From Flavobacterium sp. (GTDB lineage: Bacteria; Bacteroidota; Bacteroidia; Flavobacteriales; Flavobacteriaceae), in contig NZ_JAIXUB010000013.1 of the NCBI RefSeq assembly GCF_027484205.1, forward strand, positions 186,001 to 250,000: a stretch of DNA of 64,000 nt, in the 5' to 3' direction. The translations under genes and the position numbers were made by a program. Positions 57,171-64,000 of the stretch are shown one piece after another. Position 1 is the stretch's first letter. Each line of letters starts with the position of its first letter. The notes below the pieces were generated by a model. The model was not told where the DNA came from. It did no database searches and was given only the letters and a program-made list of their open reading frames with translations.

Positions 57171-57944
57171 ATGGAAATTCTTTTAATTTCAATTGTAGCG
57201 TTTTTTGTTGCTATTCTTACCTTCTTTTCAGGGTTTGGATTAGGAACTATTTTGACGCCTATCATGATGATTTTCTTTCCAGTAGAAGTAGCAATCGCCT
57301 TGACTGGCGTAGTTCATTTTTCGAACAATATTTTCAAATTAGTTTTAGTAGGCAAAAATTTCAATAAAGAAGTGTTGCTTCGTTTTGGAATTCCTGCGGT
57401 TCTTTTTGCTTTTATTGGCGCTTTAATTTTAGTCAAAATACCCAATTTTGAACCGCTTTACTCCTACCAACTTTTTGGAAAAACATTTGAAATATTCCCA
57501 CTAAAATTGCTTGTGGCACTTTTCATGATGTTTTTTGCCGTAATTGATTTGATTCCGTATTTCAATAACTTAAAATTTGACAAATCAAAACTACCTATTG
57601 GTGGCGCTTTGAGTGGTTTTTTTGGAGGATTAACTGGTGCGCAAGGTGCTTTGAGAAGTGCGTTTTTAATTCGTGCAGGATTGACTAAAGAAGCGTTTAT
57701 TGGAACTACGGTTGTCATTTCATCGTTTGTAGATTTCACTCGTTTAAGCGTTTACGCCACACGAATCATGAATTTAGATTTGAAAGAAAATTTGCCCTTA
57801 CTCCTTTGTGCCACACTTTCAGCAATGACTGGTGCTTTCATTGGAAATAAATTATTAAAGAAAGTTACTTTAAAATTTTTACAATATTCGGTTGCAATTT
57901 TATTGTTGGTTTTGTCATTCGCATTTGGATTAGGAATTATTTAA
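57171..57944 (+). CDS. TSUP family (TauE/SafE) permease
   Basis: A 257-residue membrane protein with eight predicted segments in two halves. TSUP marks are FFSGFGLGTILTPIMMIFFP in the first half and GALSGFFGGLTGAQGALRSAF in the second. The family exports sulfite, sulfolactate, taurine or organic acids, or imports sulfur compounds; the substrate is unknown. It is the only obvious transporter in the accessory block. Confidence 0.9.
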   Translation: MEILLISIVAFFVAILTFFSGFGLGTILTPIMMIFFPVEVAIALTGVVHFSNNIFKLVLVGKNFNKEVLLRFGIPAVLFAFIGALILVKIPNFEPLYSYQLFGKTFEIFPLKLLVALFMMFFAVIDLIPYFNNLKFDKSKLPIGGALSGFFGGLTGAQGALRSAFLIRAGLTKEAFIGTTVVISSFVDFTRLSVYATRIMNLDLKENLPLLLCATLSAMTGAFIGNKLLKKVTLKFLQYSVAILLLVLSFAFGLGII

Positions 57945-58023
57945 TCACTATATGACGTAACATCAATGAAATTTGATATGAAACATTTTTCCTATCTTGC
58001 ACTTGATTTCATAATGGATAAAC

Positions 58024-59763
58024 ATGAATAAAATTACCTTAGTTTCCTTTTTATCAATTATTTCAATAGTAAGTTTTGCTCAAAACAACCTTATTGAATA
58101 TAAGTCTCGACCAAAGGAATTTGAAAATTTTCAAACGATTAGCGATAGTGTTGTTGCACTAAAAACTATTTCAGAGCAAGTAAGTTCGCCTTCGTTTCAA
58201 AGCAAACTTCCCTATCCTATTTTATTCATTCACGGATTGAATTCAAGTTCCGAAACTTGGAATACGACCACAAGTTATTTGAATAGTCAATATTCCTATA
58301 CTTTTGGCGGACGATTTGATTTTTGCTTGAATGCTGATAGCAATAATGTTACGACCAATAAAAATTTTTATCCAACGGCAAATGCCGATATCATTGCCTT
58401 TGAATCCTCAGTTCAAAATGGCGATTATTATTACATAAATTTCAATGTTAATCCAAATGGTACTGTTGGTACAACGGTTTTGAGTAATCAATCGGCGGTT
58501 GCTAAACAAGGTGCAGCTTTAAAAGTTGCCATTCAACGCGTTATGGAAATAACAGGCAAAAATAAAGTAATAATTGCCAGCCACAGTATGGGCGGATTAG
58601 CTTCAAGAGAATACATTCAAAATTCAGAAAATTGGCAATCCGATAATTACCATCATGTGGCAAAATTACTTTGCATTGGAACTCCACATGGCGGAAGCAA
58701 CGCAAGTGACAATGCTTTAGCCTTTTTCACTGGAACTGATTTACAATCAGAGGCGATTCGCGATTTAAAGTCGACCTATTATTATAGTGGTGAAGCAGGA
58801 AGATATTTATTTGGCGGAAGCGAAATTCAGGATGCTAGCAATATGAATGATAATTCCAATACTCCTGATTTTTATAATGTTGACATCAATTGCAATGGCG
58901 TTTTAGGCGAATCTATTTTGGGCTTGAACCAAAAACCAATCGATAACTTGATAGATTTTTCGTGCTTTATTGGAAGAATTACAAACTTTTTTGGAACGAA
59001 TATTACAACCGATGGAATTGTTGCCGAACCATCATCAAATTTGAATCATTATTATCCAACATTGACTTATCCTGCAAAATTATTTTATTATAATTCGGGC
59101 TACGATTTAATTGAAAATCACACAGAATTGACGAGTTATTATTATGAAATTATGCAAGGTTTAGACGAACCTAATTTTAAAGAATTGGCTTATTGGATTG
59201 ATACCAACAAAATTTATTTCGGATTTACGACGATTCAAAATCCTGTTTCAGAAGATGTTGACTATTTTAAATTTACTACTACTGAATCTATAAATGCGAC
59301 TGTTTCAGTTTCAAATATTGTAACAAGTTCTATGAATGCTAGTATTTTAGACGCATCAGGAGTTGCTGTTGGAGCGATTCAAAACAACAGCGGAAGCAAT
59401 TTGAATTTTAATAGAACACTATCGCCTGGAGATTATTTTTTAAAAATAAGCAGTACCAATCCAACCAATACTAATTACCAAACGCCTTATCAATTTACTA
59501 TTTCCACAACACTTTCAGAAAATGCTGTTGACGTTGAAGCGTTGACTTTTTATCCAAATCCTGTAGAAGATGTGTTACATTTAGATCATTTTGAAATTCA
59601 AAAAGCAACAATTTATAATCTTTCAGGTCAGTTGATTACCGAAAAACAATTTGAAAATCAAACCACAAATACTTTAGATTTATCCGAACTTGAATCAGGA
59701 ATGTATTTGATTAAATTAAAAAATAATACCGAAGAAAAAACCATAAAAATTATAAAAAAATAA
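58024..59763 (+). CDS. Secreted alpha/beta-hydrolase (lipase/PGAP1-like) with T9SS sorting domain
   Basis: A 579-residue secreted enzyme. After the signal peptide (LVSFLSIISIVSFAQ), the hydrolase starts with the oxyanion segment ILFIHGLNSSSETW (His70) and has the nucleophile elbow IIASHSMGGLAS (Ser188). GTPHGG follows. A beta-rich region lies at about 400-500 (DVDYFKFTTTESINATV). The last 75 residues are a type A T9SS sorting domain: LTFYPNPVEDVLHLD, ATIYNLSGQLI and LESGMYLIKLKNN. The product is therefore exported by the type IX system. Esterase or lipase activity is likely; the substrate is unknown. Confidence 0.88.
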   Translation: MNKITLVSFLSIISIVSFAQNNLIEYKSRPKEFENFQTISDSVVALKTISEQVSSPSFQSKLPYPILFIHGLNSSSETWNTTTSYLNSQYSYTFGGRFDFCLNADSNNVTTNKNFYPTANADIIAFESSVQNGDYYYINFNVNPNGTVGTTVLSNQSAVAKQGAALKVAIQRVMEITGKNKVIIASHSMGGLASREYIQNSENWQSDNYHHVAKLLCIGTPHGGSNASDNALAFFTGTDLQSEAIRDLKSTYYYSGEAGRYLFGGSEIQDASNMNDNSNTPDFYNVDINCNGVLGESILGLNQKPIDNLIDFSCFIGRITNFFGTNITTDGIVAEPSSNLNHYYPTLTYPAKLFYYNSGYDLIENHTELTSYYYEIMQGLDEPNFKELAYWIDTNKIYFGFTTIQNPVSEDVDYFKFTTTESINATVSVSNIVTSSMNASILDASGVAVGAIQNNSGSNLNFNRTLSPGDYFLKISSTNPTNTNYQTPYQFTISTTLSENAVDVEALTFYPNPVEDVLHLDHFEIQKATIYNLSGQLITEKQFENQTTNTLDLSELESGMYLIKLKNNTEEKTIKIIKK

Positions 59764-59791
59764 AATTACTGCTTTATAAATAAACATCAAG

Positions 59792-59817
59792 CTCTCAATA
59801 AATTGGGAGTTTTTTTG
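59792..59817 (+). terminator. Terminator after the T9SS hydrolase gene
   Basis: CTCTCAAT and ATTGGGAG form an 8-base stem (one G-T), followed by a T run. The same CTCTCAA/TTGGGAG arms terminate the DUF6952 gene. Confidence 0.85.
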
Positions 59818-59922
59818 TTTGCGATTTGTGGGAATTCGGTTATCTTTGATAAGCTATTATAATATCAAATAGGTTAAATAACAATTACTTATAATTCGAC
59901 AAAAAAATAAACTATTTTAAAA

Positions 59923-60276
59923 ATGGAAAAGAAAAACGATAAATGGAAAGTTGGATTTTGGATTTACTTTATCATTTCAATAATTCTAATACTATATTTA
60001 TTTGCTAAAAATAATAGTAATCAAGTTCATTTAGCATTTACAAAAATGGATAAAACTCTTATTGAACAAGATTTAAAAATGATTTCTGAAATTATAAATA
60101 ATACCGATTTATCAAGAACAGAAATTCTGAATGAAATTAAAAAAAACAAATTTTATAATATAGAAAATTCTGAGAACAATAAAATTGAATTTGGTAGAGT
60201 AATTCTTAACTTTGAAAAAGAAAAGTTAGTAAAATTAGAAATTAAAGAGAGTGAAATAGATATTTTACTAAGGTAA
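59923..60276 (+). CDS. Small membrane-anchored protein, possibly immunity-like
   Basis: A 117-residue protein. The N-terminus KWKVGFWIYFIISIILILYLF is a membrane anchor, followed by an external helical domain (TKMDKTLIEQDLKMISEIIN) and a short beta part. The layout recalls Imm58-type immunity proteins of polymorphic toxins in Bacteroidota (KWK.xFW start and a similar helix), but I cannot confirm this. No toxin gene is adjacent. Confidence 0.55.
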   Translation: MEKKNDKWKVGFWIYFIISIILILYLFAKNNSNQVHLAFTKMDKTLIEQDLKMISEIINNTDLSRTEILNEIKKNKFYNIENSENNKIEFGRVILNFEKEKLVKLEIKESEIDILLR

Positions 60277-60400
60277 AAAAAAGAATAAATAGAAAAACTT
60301 AATTTAAAATTTCGGATTTGCAAATCTTCAAACTTCATGAAATCTGAGAATATTAGCATAAATCGATAAAAAAGGAACTTGATTAACCACTTCACAGAAC

Positions 60401-61069
60401 ATGAAAGTACTAAATAAAATATTTTTAATTTCTTTCTTTGTTTTCTTCTTGTTTAGTTGTAAAAACTCTAAACATGAAAAAAGTAATCCAAAAAAAGATT
60501 CTGTCTGGAATGCAAGAGTTGAAAAAATCAATTTTTATAAATCAAAAACGGATAGCTTAAATAAAATTTTATATTGGAAAAAAACAAATTATGGTTTATG
60601 GAAATCTAAAAATGGTGATTTAGCAATTAAATCTCAAGCGAGTAATGAACAACAAATAAATATTGAAAAATACATAACTCAATTGTGTTGTGAAGGAAAA
60701 GAAATCAAAAATGTTGTCGATACTTTAACTTTTAAATATTTGGGTAGTTCATTTTATAAAGACAAAAAGAATGTTTATACTCATTATGTAATGTCAGATG
60801 GAGGAAACTTTTGGATTGTAGAAATGGCAGACGCAAAAACATTTGAAGTCATTGGAAAAAGTTGCTATGCAAAAGATAAAAATTACATTTATGGAGAAAG
60901 AGCAATGAAGATGAACAGCGTTGATTATAAAACTTTTAAAACTTGTGATGACTGTAGTTGTTTCGCTAAAGATAAAAATGGATATTATTTTTGGGATAGT
61001 AAAATTGACTTAAATGAAGTTAATGATGATGAAACAAAAAAAATAATAGAAAAACTTAAAAAACTATAA
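60401..61069 (+). CDS. DKNYY-type lipoprotein
   Basis: A 222-residue protein with a lipobox (VFFLFSCKNSKHEK). The second half has the DKNYY repeat pattern: SFYKDKKNVYTHY, CYAKDKNYIYGERA, CFAKDKNGYYFWDS, typical of PF13644. Such proteins display repeated beta hairpins at the cell surface; function unknown. Confidence 0.78.
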   Translation: MKVLNKIFLISFFVFFLFSCKNSKHEKSNPKKDSVWNARVEKINFYKSKTDSLNKILYWKKTNYGLWKSKNGDLAIKSQASNEQQINIEKYITQLCCEGKEIKNVVDTLTFKYLGSSFYKDKKNVYTHYVMSDGGNFWIVEMADAKTFEVIGKSCYAKDKNYIYGERAMKMNSVDYKTFKTCDDCSCFAKDKNGYYFWDSKIDLNEVNDDETKKIIEKLKKL

Positions 61070-61390
61070 TTTCTGATAAAAATGTTTTATGAAATTAAGA
61101 ATAGTCGCTAACATATTGGAAAAAAATCATTTCCTTTATTTTGACTATTCTAATTTGGTTCCCAATTTTAATTTCTTTGGAAATAAAAAAGAGATTTTAG
61201 AAAACACCCTTTACATCGTTTACTCTTCAACGTTTTTCAACTTATTTTAAAATTAAGTTCCTAAAAAATAACCATTTGAATCTTTTAGAATATTTTAAAT
61301 AAGCAGATTTATTTTTGAGTTTTTTTTTACATTTGGCTAATAACTAATTAAGAAAAATAAAAGTAAAAGTTTTAAACATAGCATTTTGAA
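61070..61390. other. Intergenic interval with one doubtful 53-codon ORF
   Basis: This 321-base AT-rich gap holds an ORF at 61089-61250 (MKLRIVANILEKNHFLYFDY at the start) with no recognisable family. No terminator-like hairpin or clear -7 box was found. It may be a decayed gene. Confidence 0.35.
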
Positions 61391-62128
61391 ATGGGTGAGT
61401 ACAAAAATAGTAGTTGTATAAATTGCAGTACCGAAATAATTGGAAAATTTTGTCACAATTGCAGTCAAAAATCAAACACACAACGTCTTGATATTAAACA
61501 TTTTATACAACATGACATTATTCATGGCGTATTTCATTTTGATAAAGGTTTGCCCTTTACATTAAAAGAAATCATTCTCAGACCTTCAATTGTTGCAAAA
61601 AACTACATTGAGGGAAAAAGAGTTCGATACTATAATTTCTTTTATTTGACTTTGGTAATTATTGGTTTCACAATATTGGCTCAATCCTTCATCGATAAAC
61701 CTAGTTTTAGAAACAACAACCCAAATTACTTGAAAAGCTTGAATTTTGCACGAGAGAATATCAAATATATTTTGCTATCCTTTATACCATTTTTTGCGAT
61801 TTCATCAAGAATAGTGTATCGAAAAGTAAAACTTAATTTTGCTGAACATTGTATTATTGCAAGTATATGCTTAATCTATTTTTTAATGTTCAACTTATTA
61901 TCTGACTTCTTAAAAATATTGAATTTGGATGATAACACTAATCCCATAATAAATATAATAACAGCTACAACCATTATCACAATTTATTATCAAGTTTTTA
62001 GCGAATACTACCAAAACAAGAGATACTTAAACGTAATAAACGCAATTTTAACCTTGTTCTTTTTTATTATTTTCTTTGTGTTGCTTGTATCGTTTATCGT
62101 ATTATTCATAACGATGAAAGCCGAATAA
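61391..62128 (+). CDS. DUF3667 family membrane protein
   Basis: A 245-residue protein. An N-terminal zinc ribbon has CINC and CHNC. DIKHFIQHDIIHGVFHFDKG and ILRPSIVAKNYIEGKRVRYYN follow, the mark of DUF3667 (PF12412), and then five membrane helices. The function is unknown. It ends the plus-strand accessory block; the convergent arsenic-type genes begin 20 bases after its stop. Confidence 0.85.
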   Translation: MGEYKNSSCINCSTEIIGKFCHNCSQKSNTQRLDIKHFIQHDIIHGVFHFDKGLPFTLKEIILRPSIVAKNYIEGKRVRYYNFFYLTLVIIGFTILAQSFIDKPSFRNNNPNYLKSLNFARENIKYILLSFIPFFAISSRIVYRKVKLNFAEHCIIASICLIYFLMFNLLSDFLKILNLDDNTNPIINIITATTIITIYYQVFSEYYQNKRYLNVINAILTLFFFIIFFVLLVSFIVLFITMKAE

Positions 62129-62147
62129 TAATGATTTAAAATTAAAT

Positions 62148-62273
62148 TTAAACCAACAGCCAAATAAAGTTTATTAAACAAAATTTTGGGTCAAAACCCC
62201 AAATAAGTTGCAATACAATCACAGAAGTAGTAATGATGATTGGCTTTTTGTATTTGATAATAAAGTTTTTCAT
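62148..62273 (-). CDS. Small membrane peptide of the ars-type operon
   Basis: A 41-residue ORF (MKNFIIKYKKPIIITTSVIV at the start, then LQLIWGFDPKFCLINFIWLLV). It starts 1 base after the stop of the arsenate reductase-like gene, on the same strand, and has one strong membrane helix. It is too short for routine ORF calling. Position and composition argue for a real gene at the end of the operon; the function is unknown. Confidence 0.6.
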   Translation of the reverse strand: MKNFIIKYKKPIIITTSVIVLQLIWGFDPKFCLINFIWLLV

Positions 62274-62274
62274 A

Positions 62275-62886
62275 TTACTTACTAATTTTTGAAAAAATAT
62301 AATACATTTCTGATGCAATTTGCAAACTGCGTTCTGCGTACTTTTTATTCATAATTTCGGTTCCATCAAAAGCTTTTGGATCATCATATTTGATTGGAAA
62401 TCTGGCTTCTGCACCAAAAACCATTGGACAACCTTCATCAGCATTATTGCAAGTCATGATGGCTCCAAAATTACTTTTCGGATTAAAATCATCAAAATAG
62501 GTTTTAGAAAAACAGATAATAGAATGTTGATTTTCATCAAATTTCACAGCATAAACTGGGTTATTTTCTTTACTAAGTTTCTGAATTTCAAATCCTTGTT
62601 TGGTCAATGTTTCTGCTACTTTCGGAAACATCGCAGTAGCTTCTGTTCCACCAGAATAACAAAAAACATCTTTTATTCCAAAATGAAAAGCCATTGTTTG
62701 TGCCCAAATTTGTGACAAATGACTTCTTCTGGAATTGTGTGTACAAATAAAATTCAAACGAATCTCTTCATTTGAATTTACTTTGTTTTGAATATAATCC
62801 ACCAAAGGATTTAAAACTTCTTTTCGTTCGTTTGGAATTGAAATTTCAGTAATTGTTTGTATTGTATTTGATAAATTTTCTAACAT
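62275..62886 (-). CDS. Low-molecular-weight phosphatase-type arsenate reductase
   Basis: A 203-residue protein. The P-loop is FICTHNSRRSHLSQ with Cys48 and Arg54 in the CX5R pattern; residues MTCNNADEGCP near 145 carry extra cysteines (147, 154 region) that would serve as the redox relay in thioredoxin-linked ArsC. The N-terminal 40 residues are an additional helical part. The gene follows DUF6428 and arsR and precedes a small membrane peptide. Arsenate reduction is likely but not certain; the LMW phosphatase family also contains tyrosine phosphatases. Confidence 0.82.
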   Translation of the reverse strand: MLENLSNTIQTITEISIPNERKEVLNPLVDYIQNKVNSNEEIRLNFICTHNSRRSHLSQIWAQTMAFHFGIKDVFCYSGGTEATAMFPKVAETLTKQGFEIQKLSKENNPVYAVKFDENQHSIICFSKTYFDDFNPKSNFGAIMTCNNADEGCPMVFGAEARFPIKYDDPKAFDGTEIMNKKYAERSLQIASEMYYIFSKISK

Positions 62887-63005
62887 AAATTAAGTTTTAA
62901 CAGCAAAGAGCACAATGTTTTAAGCAAGGTTCCTATACATTTTAAGTTAAGTGATGTTTTTTTTGTGAAACTTAGTAAAAACTTTAATAAACCTTGTGTT
63001 ACTTT

Positions 63006-63482
63006 TTAACAACAACCAGAATCCGGTGTACAACATGAAGTTTCCTTTTGCTTCCACTCGCCTATTTTAACTTTCAACTTTTCTGGTGGAATTCCACAAT
63101 TATCTTTGGCCAAACAATCGGTTAGCTTTGACTTTAATTGAAAGTTCGTTCCGTCAAAATCCAAACCGAATTTTCCAATTGTTGTTGCAATTTGATATTC
63201 TACTTCTATTTCTAAATCAGGAATTTGCAATTTGGCTTCCGATAATTCAATAATGTGAACCAATTTTTCAGGATGCAATCGGTGATCATAATCGTTGGCT
63301 TCCCAAAGTTGGAAATTTACAACTTCTTCAGTACGAACTACGCCACCACAATCGATGAAGTGTTTTGTTATTTTCCCTACTTCAGTTACATGAAAGTGAT
63401 TTGGAACCAATTCGCCATTCGGCAATTGAAAAGCAATCTGAGTCAAGTTTTTTAATTGATTTTTTATTTCTGATAGTTTCAT
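63006..63482 (-). CDS. DUF6428 family protein
   Basis: A 158-residue protein of the DUF6428 family, which accompanies arsR and arsC in Bacteroidota. It shows VPNHFHVTEVGKITKHFIDC, VRTEEVVNFQLWEANDYDHR and a C-terminus rich in cysteine (SCCTPDSGCC). The cysteines at the end could bind arsenite or a metal. Function unknown; operon position suggests metalloid handling. Confidence 0.88.
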   Translation of the reverse strand: MKLSEIKNQLKNLTQIAFQLPNGELVPNHFHVTEVGKITKHFIDCGGVVRTEEVVNFQLWEANDYDHRLHPEKLVHIIELSEAKLQIPDLEIEVEYQIATTIGKFGLDFDGTNFQLKSKLTDCLAKDNCGIPPEKLKVKIGEWKQKETSCCTPDSGCC

Positions 63483-63597
63483 TTTTTAGATTTTTAGATT
63501 ATTGGATTTTTAGACATCTTAGATATTTTTGATTTCATAGACTGATTAGATTGTAGAATATTAGTAGTCTTGTTTTAACAATCTAAGCAAGGCTATG

Positions 63598-63921
63598 CTA
63601 ACAACATTTATTCTTTAATTTGTGTCGAATGATGCCAAAATGATTTTCTATTGTATCAATGGTTTCCGGATTTATACAATAACAAATGGCTGTTCCTTCA
63701 ATTGTTCCTTTGATGATGTTAGCGTTTTTCAATTCCTTTAAATGTTGGGAAATAGTAGGTTGTGCTAAGGGTAACTCATTTACAATATCACCACAAATAC
63801 AACTATCTACAGATAATAAATAATCAACAATTGCAATTCTAGCTGGATGCGAAAGTGCTTTGAATAGCGTTGCCATTTGGTTGTGTTTTTCTGAAAATGA
63901 TTCTGATTTAGATGCTCCCAT
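63598..63921 (-). CDS. arsR: ArsR/SmtB family regulator
   Basis: A 107-residue winged-helix repressor. It shows LFKALSHPARIAIVDYL, DSCICGDIVNELPLAQPTIS and QHLKELKNANIIKG. Cys41 and Cys43 in DSCICGD are in the alpha-3 region where arsenite-sensing ArsR proteins bind metal, and the protein ends KCC. It precedes DUF6428 and the arsenate reductase-like gene and should repress them when arsenite is absent. Confidence 0.93.
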   Translation of the reverse strand: MGASKSESFSEKHNQMATLFKALSHPARIAIVDYLLSVDSCICGDIVNELPLAQPTISQHLKELKNANIIKGTIEGTAICYCINPETIDTIENHFGIIRHKLKNKCC

Positions 63922-63938
63922 TTTTATAAAAATTATTA

Positions 63939-63956
63939 TATTGCAATATTACAATA
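63939..63956. promoter_or_regulatory. Candidate ArsR operator
   Basis: TATTGCAATATTACAATA is a near-perfect 18-base palindrome (two mismatched positions) 18 bases upstream of the arsR ATG, in the expected place for autorepression. Confidence 0.6.
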
Positions 63957-64000
63957 AAACAATAATACAACAACTACATTTTGTGTTAAATTTATACTAC

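Overview
The window is a low-GC bacterial chromosome segment that reads as Flavobacteriaceae, most likely Flavobacterium. The evidence is the TAnnTTTG promoter boxes, the near absence of Shine-Dalgarno sequences, a type IX secretion sorting domain on one protein, lipoproteins with acidic residues after the lipid cysteine, an OMP_b-brl_3 type outer-membrane barrel, and many protein families typical of Bacteroidota (DUF2452, DUF3822, DUF6428, DUF6952, the RimB-RimK fusion, GxxExxY).

Layout. 1-7.3 kb: DUF2452 and TIGR03643 genes, an O-antigen ligase abutting aroB, then an arginine decarboxylase, a deoxyhypusine synthase-like gene and a poly-aspartate-tailed protein. 7.5-18.5 kb, mostly minus strand: DinB protein, PEP carboxylase, phosphodiester glycosidase, Lrp regulator, M14 peptidase, a propeller-like lipoprotein, acyltransferase, spermidine-synthase-like protein, kdsB, DUF4126, NTF2-like protein and a Crp/Fnr regulator. 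18.7-23 kb: a stand-alone putative antiphage NTPase (Mrr-like nuclease plus nSTAND), a RecD-like helicase and a 570-bp gap filled with dispersed repeats. 23-41.9 kb: DUF3822-rsmD, an outer-membrane barrel, rnpB, a TIMP-like protein, dnaX with a frameshift site, a TPR protein, gyrA, clpC, rimB-rimK, small membrane proteins and hutH. 42-47.7 kb: the threonine operon, headed by a Thr-rich leader peptide and interrupted by a GxxExxY nuclease gene inside its own inverted repeats; an APC permease gene converges on it. 49.6-53.5 kb: oxidative-stress genes (katG, 2-Cys peroxiredoxin, thioredoxin, DUF6952). 53.6-62.1 kb: an accessory zone, all plus strand, of small unknown or lipoprotein genes, with cassette-like boundary repeats in its first part, a TSUP permease and a T9SS-secreted lipase-like protein. 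62.1-63.9 kb: an arsenic-type operon (arsR, DUF6428, LMW-phosphatase arsenate reductase and a 41-residue membrane peptide) whose exporter, if any, is not in the window.

The observations most worth following are the repeat-bounded GxxExxY module between the thr attenuator and thrA; the leader peptide whose ATG sits at the predicted transcription start; the A10 slippery site of dnaX followed by an in-frame 21-bp repeat array; the cassette-like boundaries around 54.4-55.9 kb; the Mrr-nSTAND gene; and a deoxyhypusine synthase-like protein without the catalytic lysine. No tRNA, rRNA, CRISPR array, transposase or prophage was seen.
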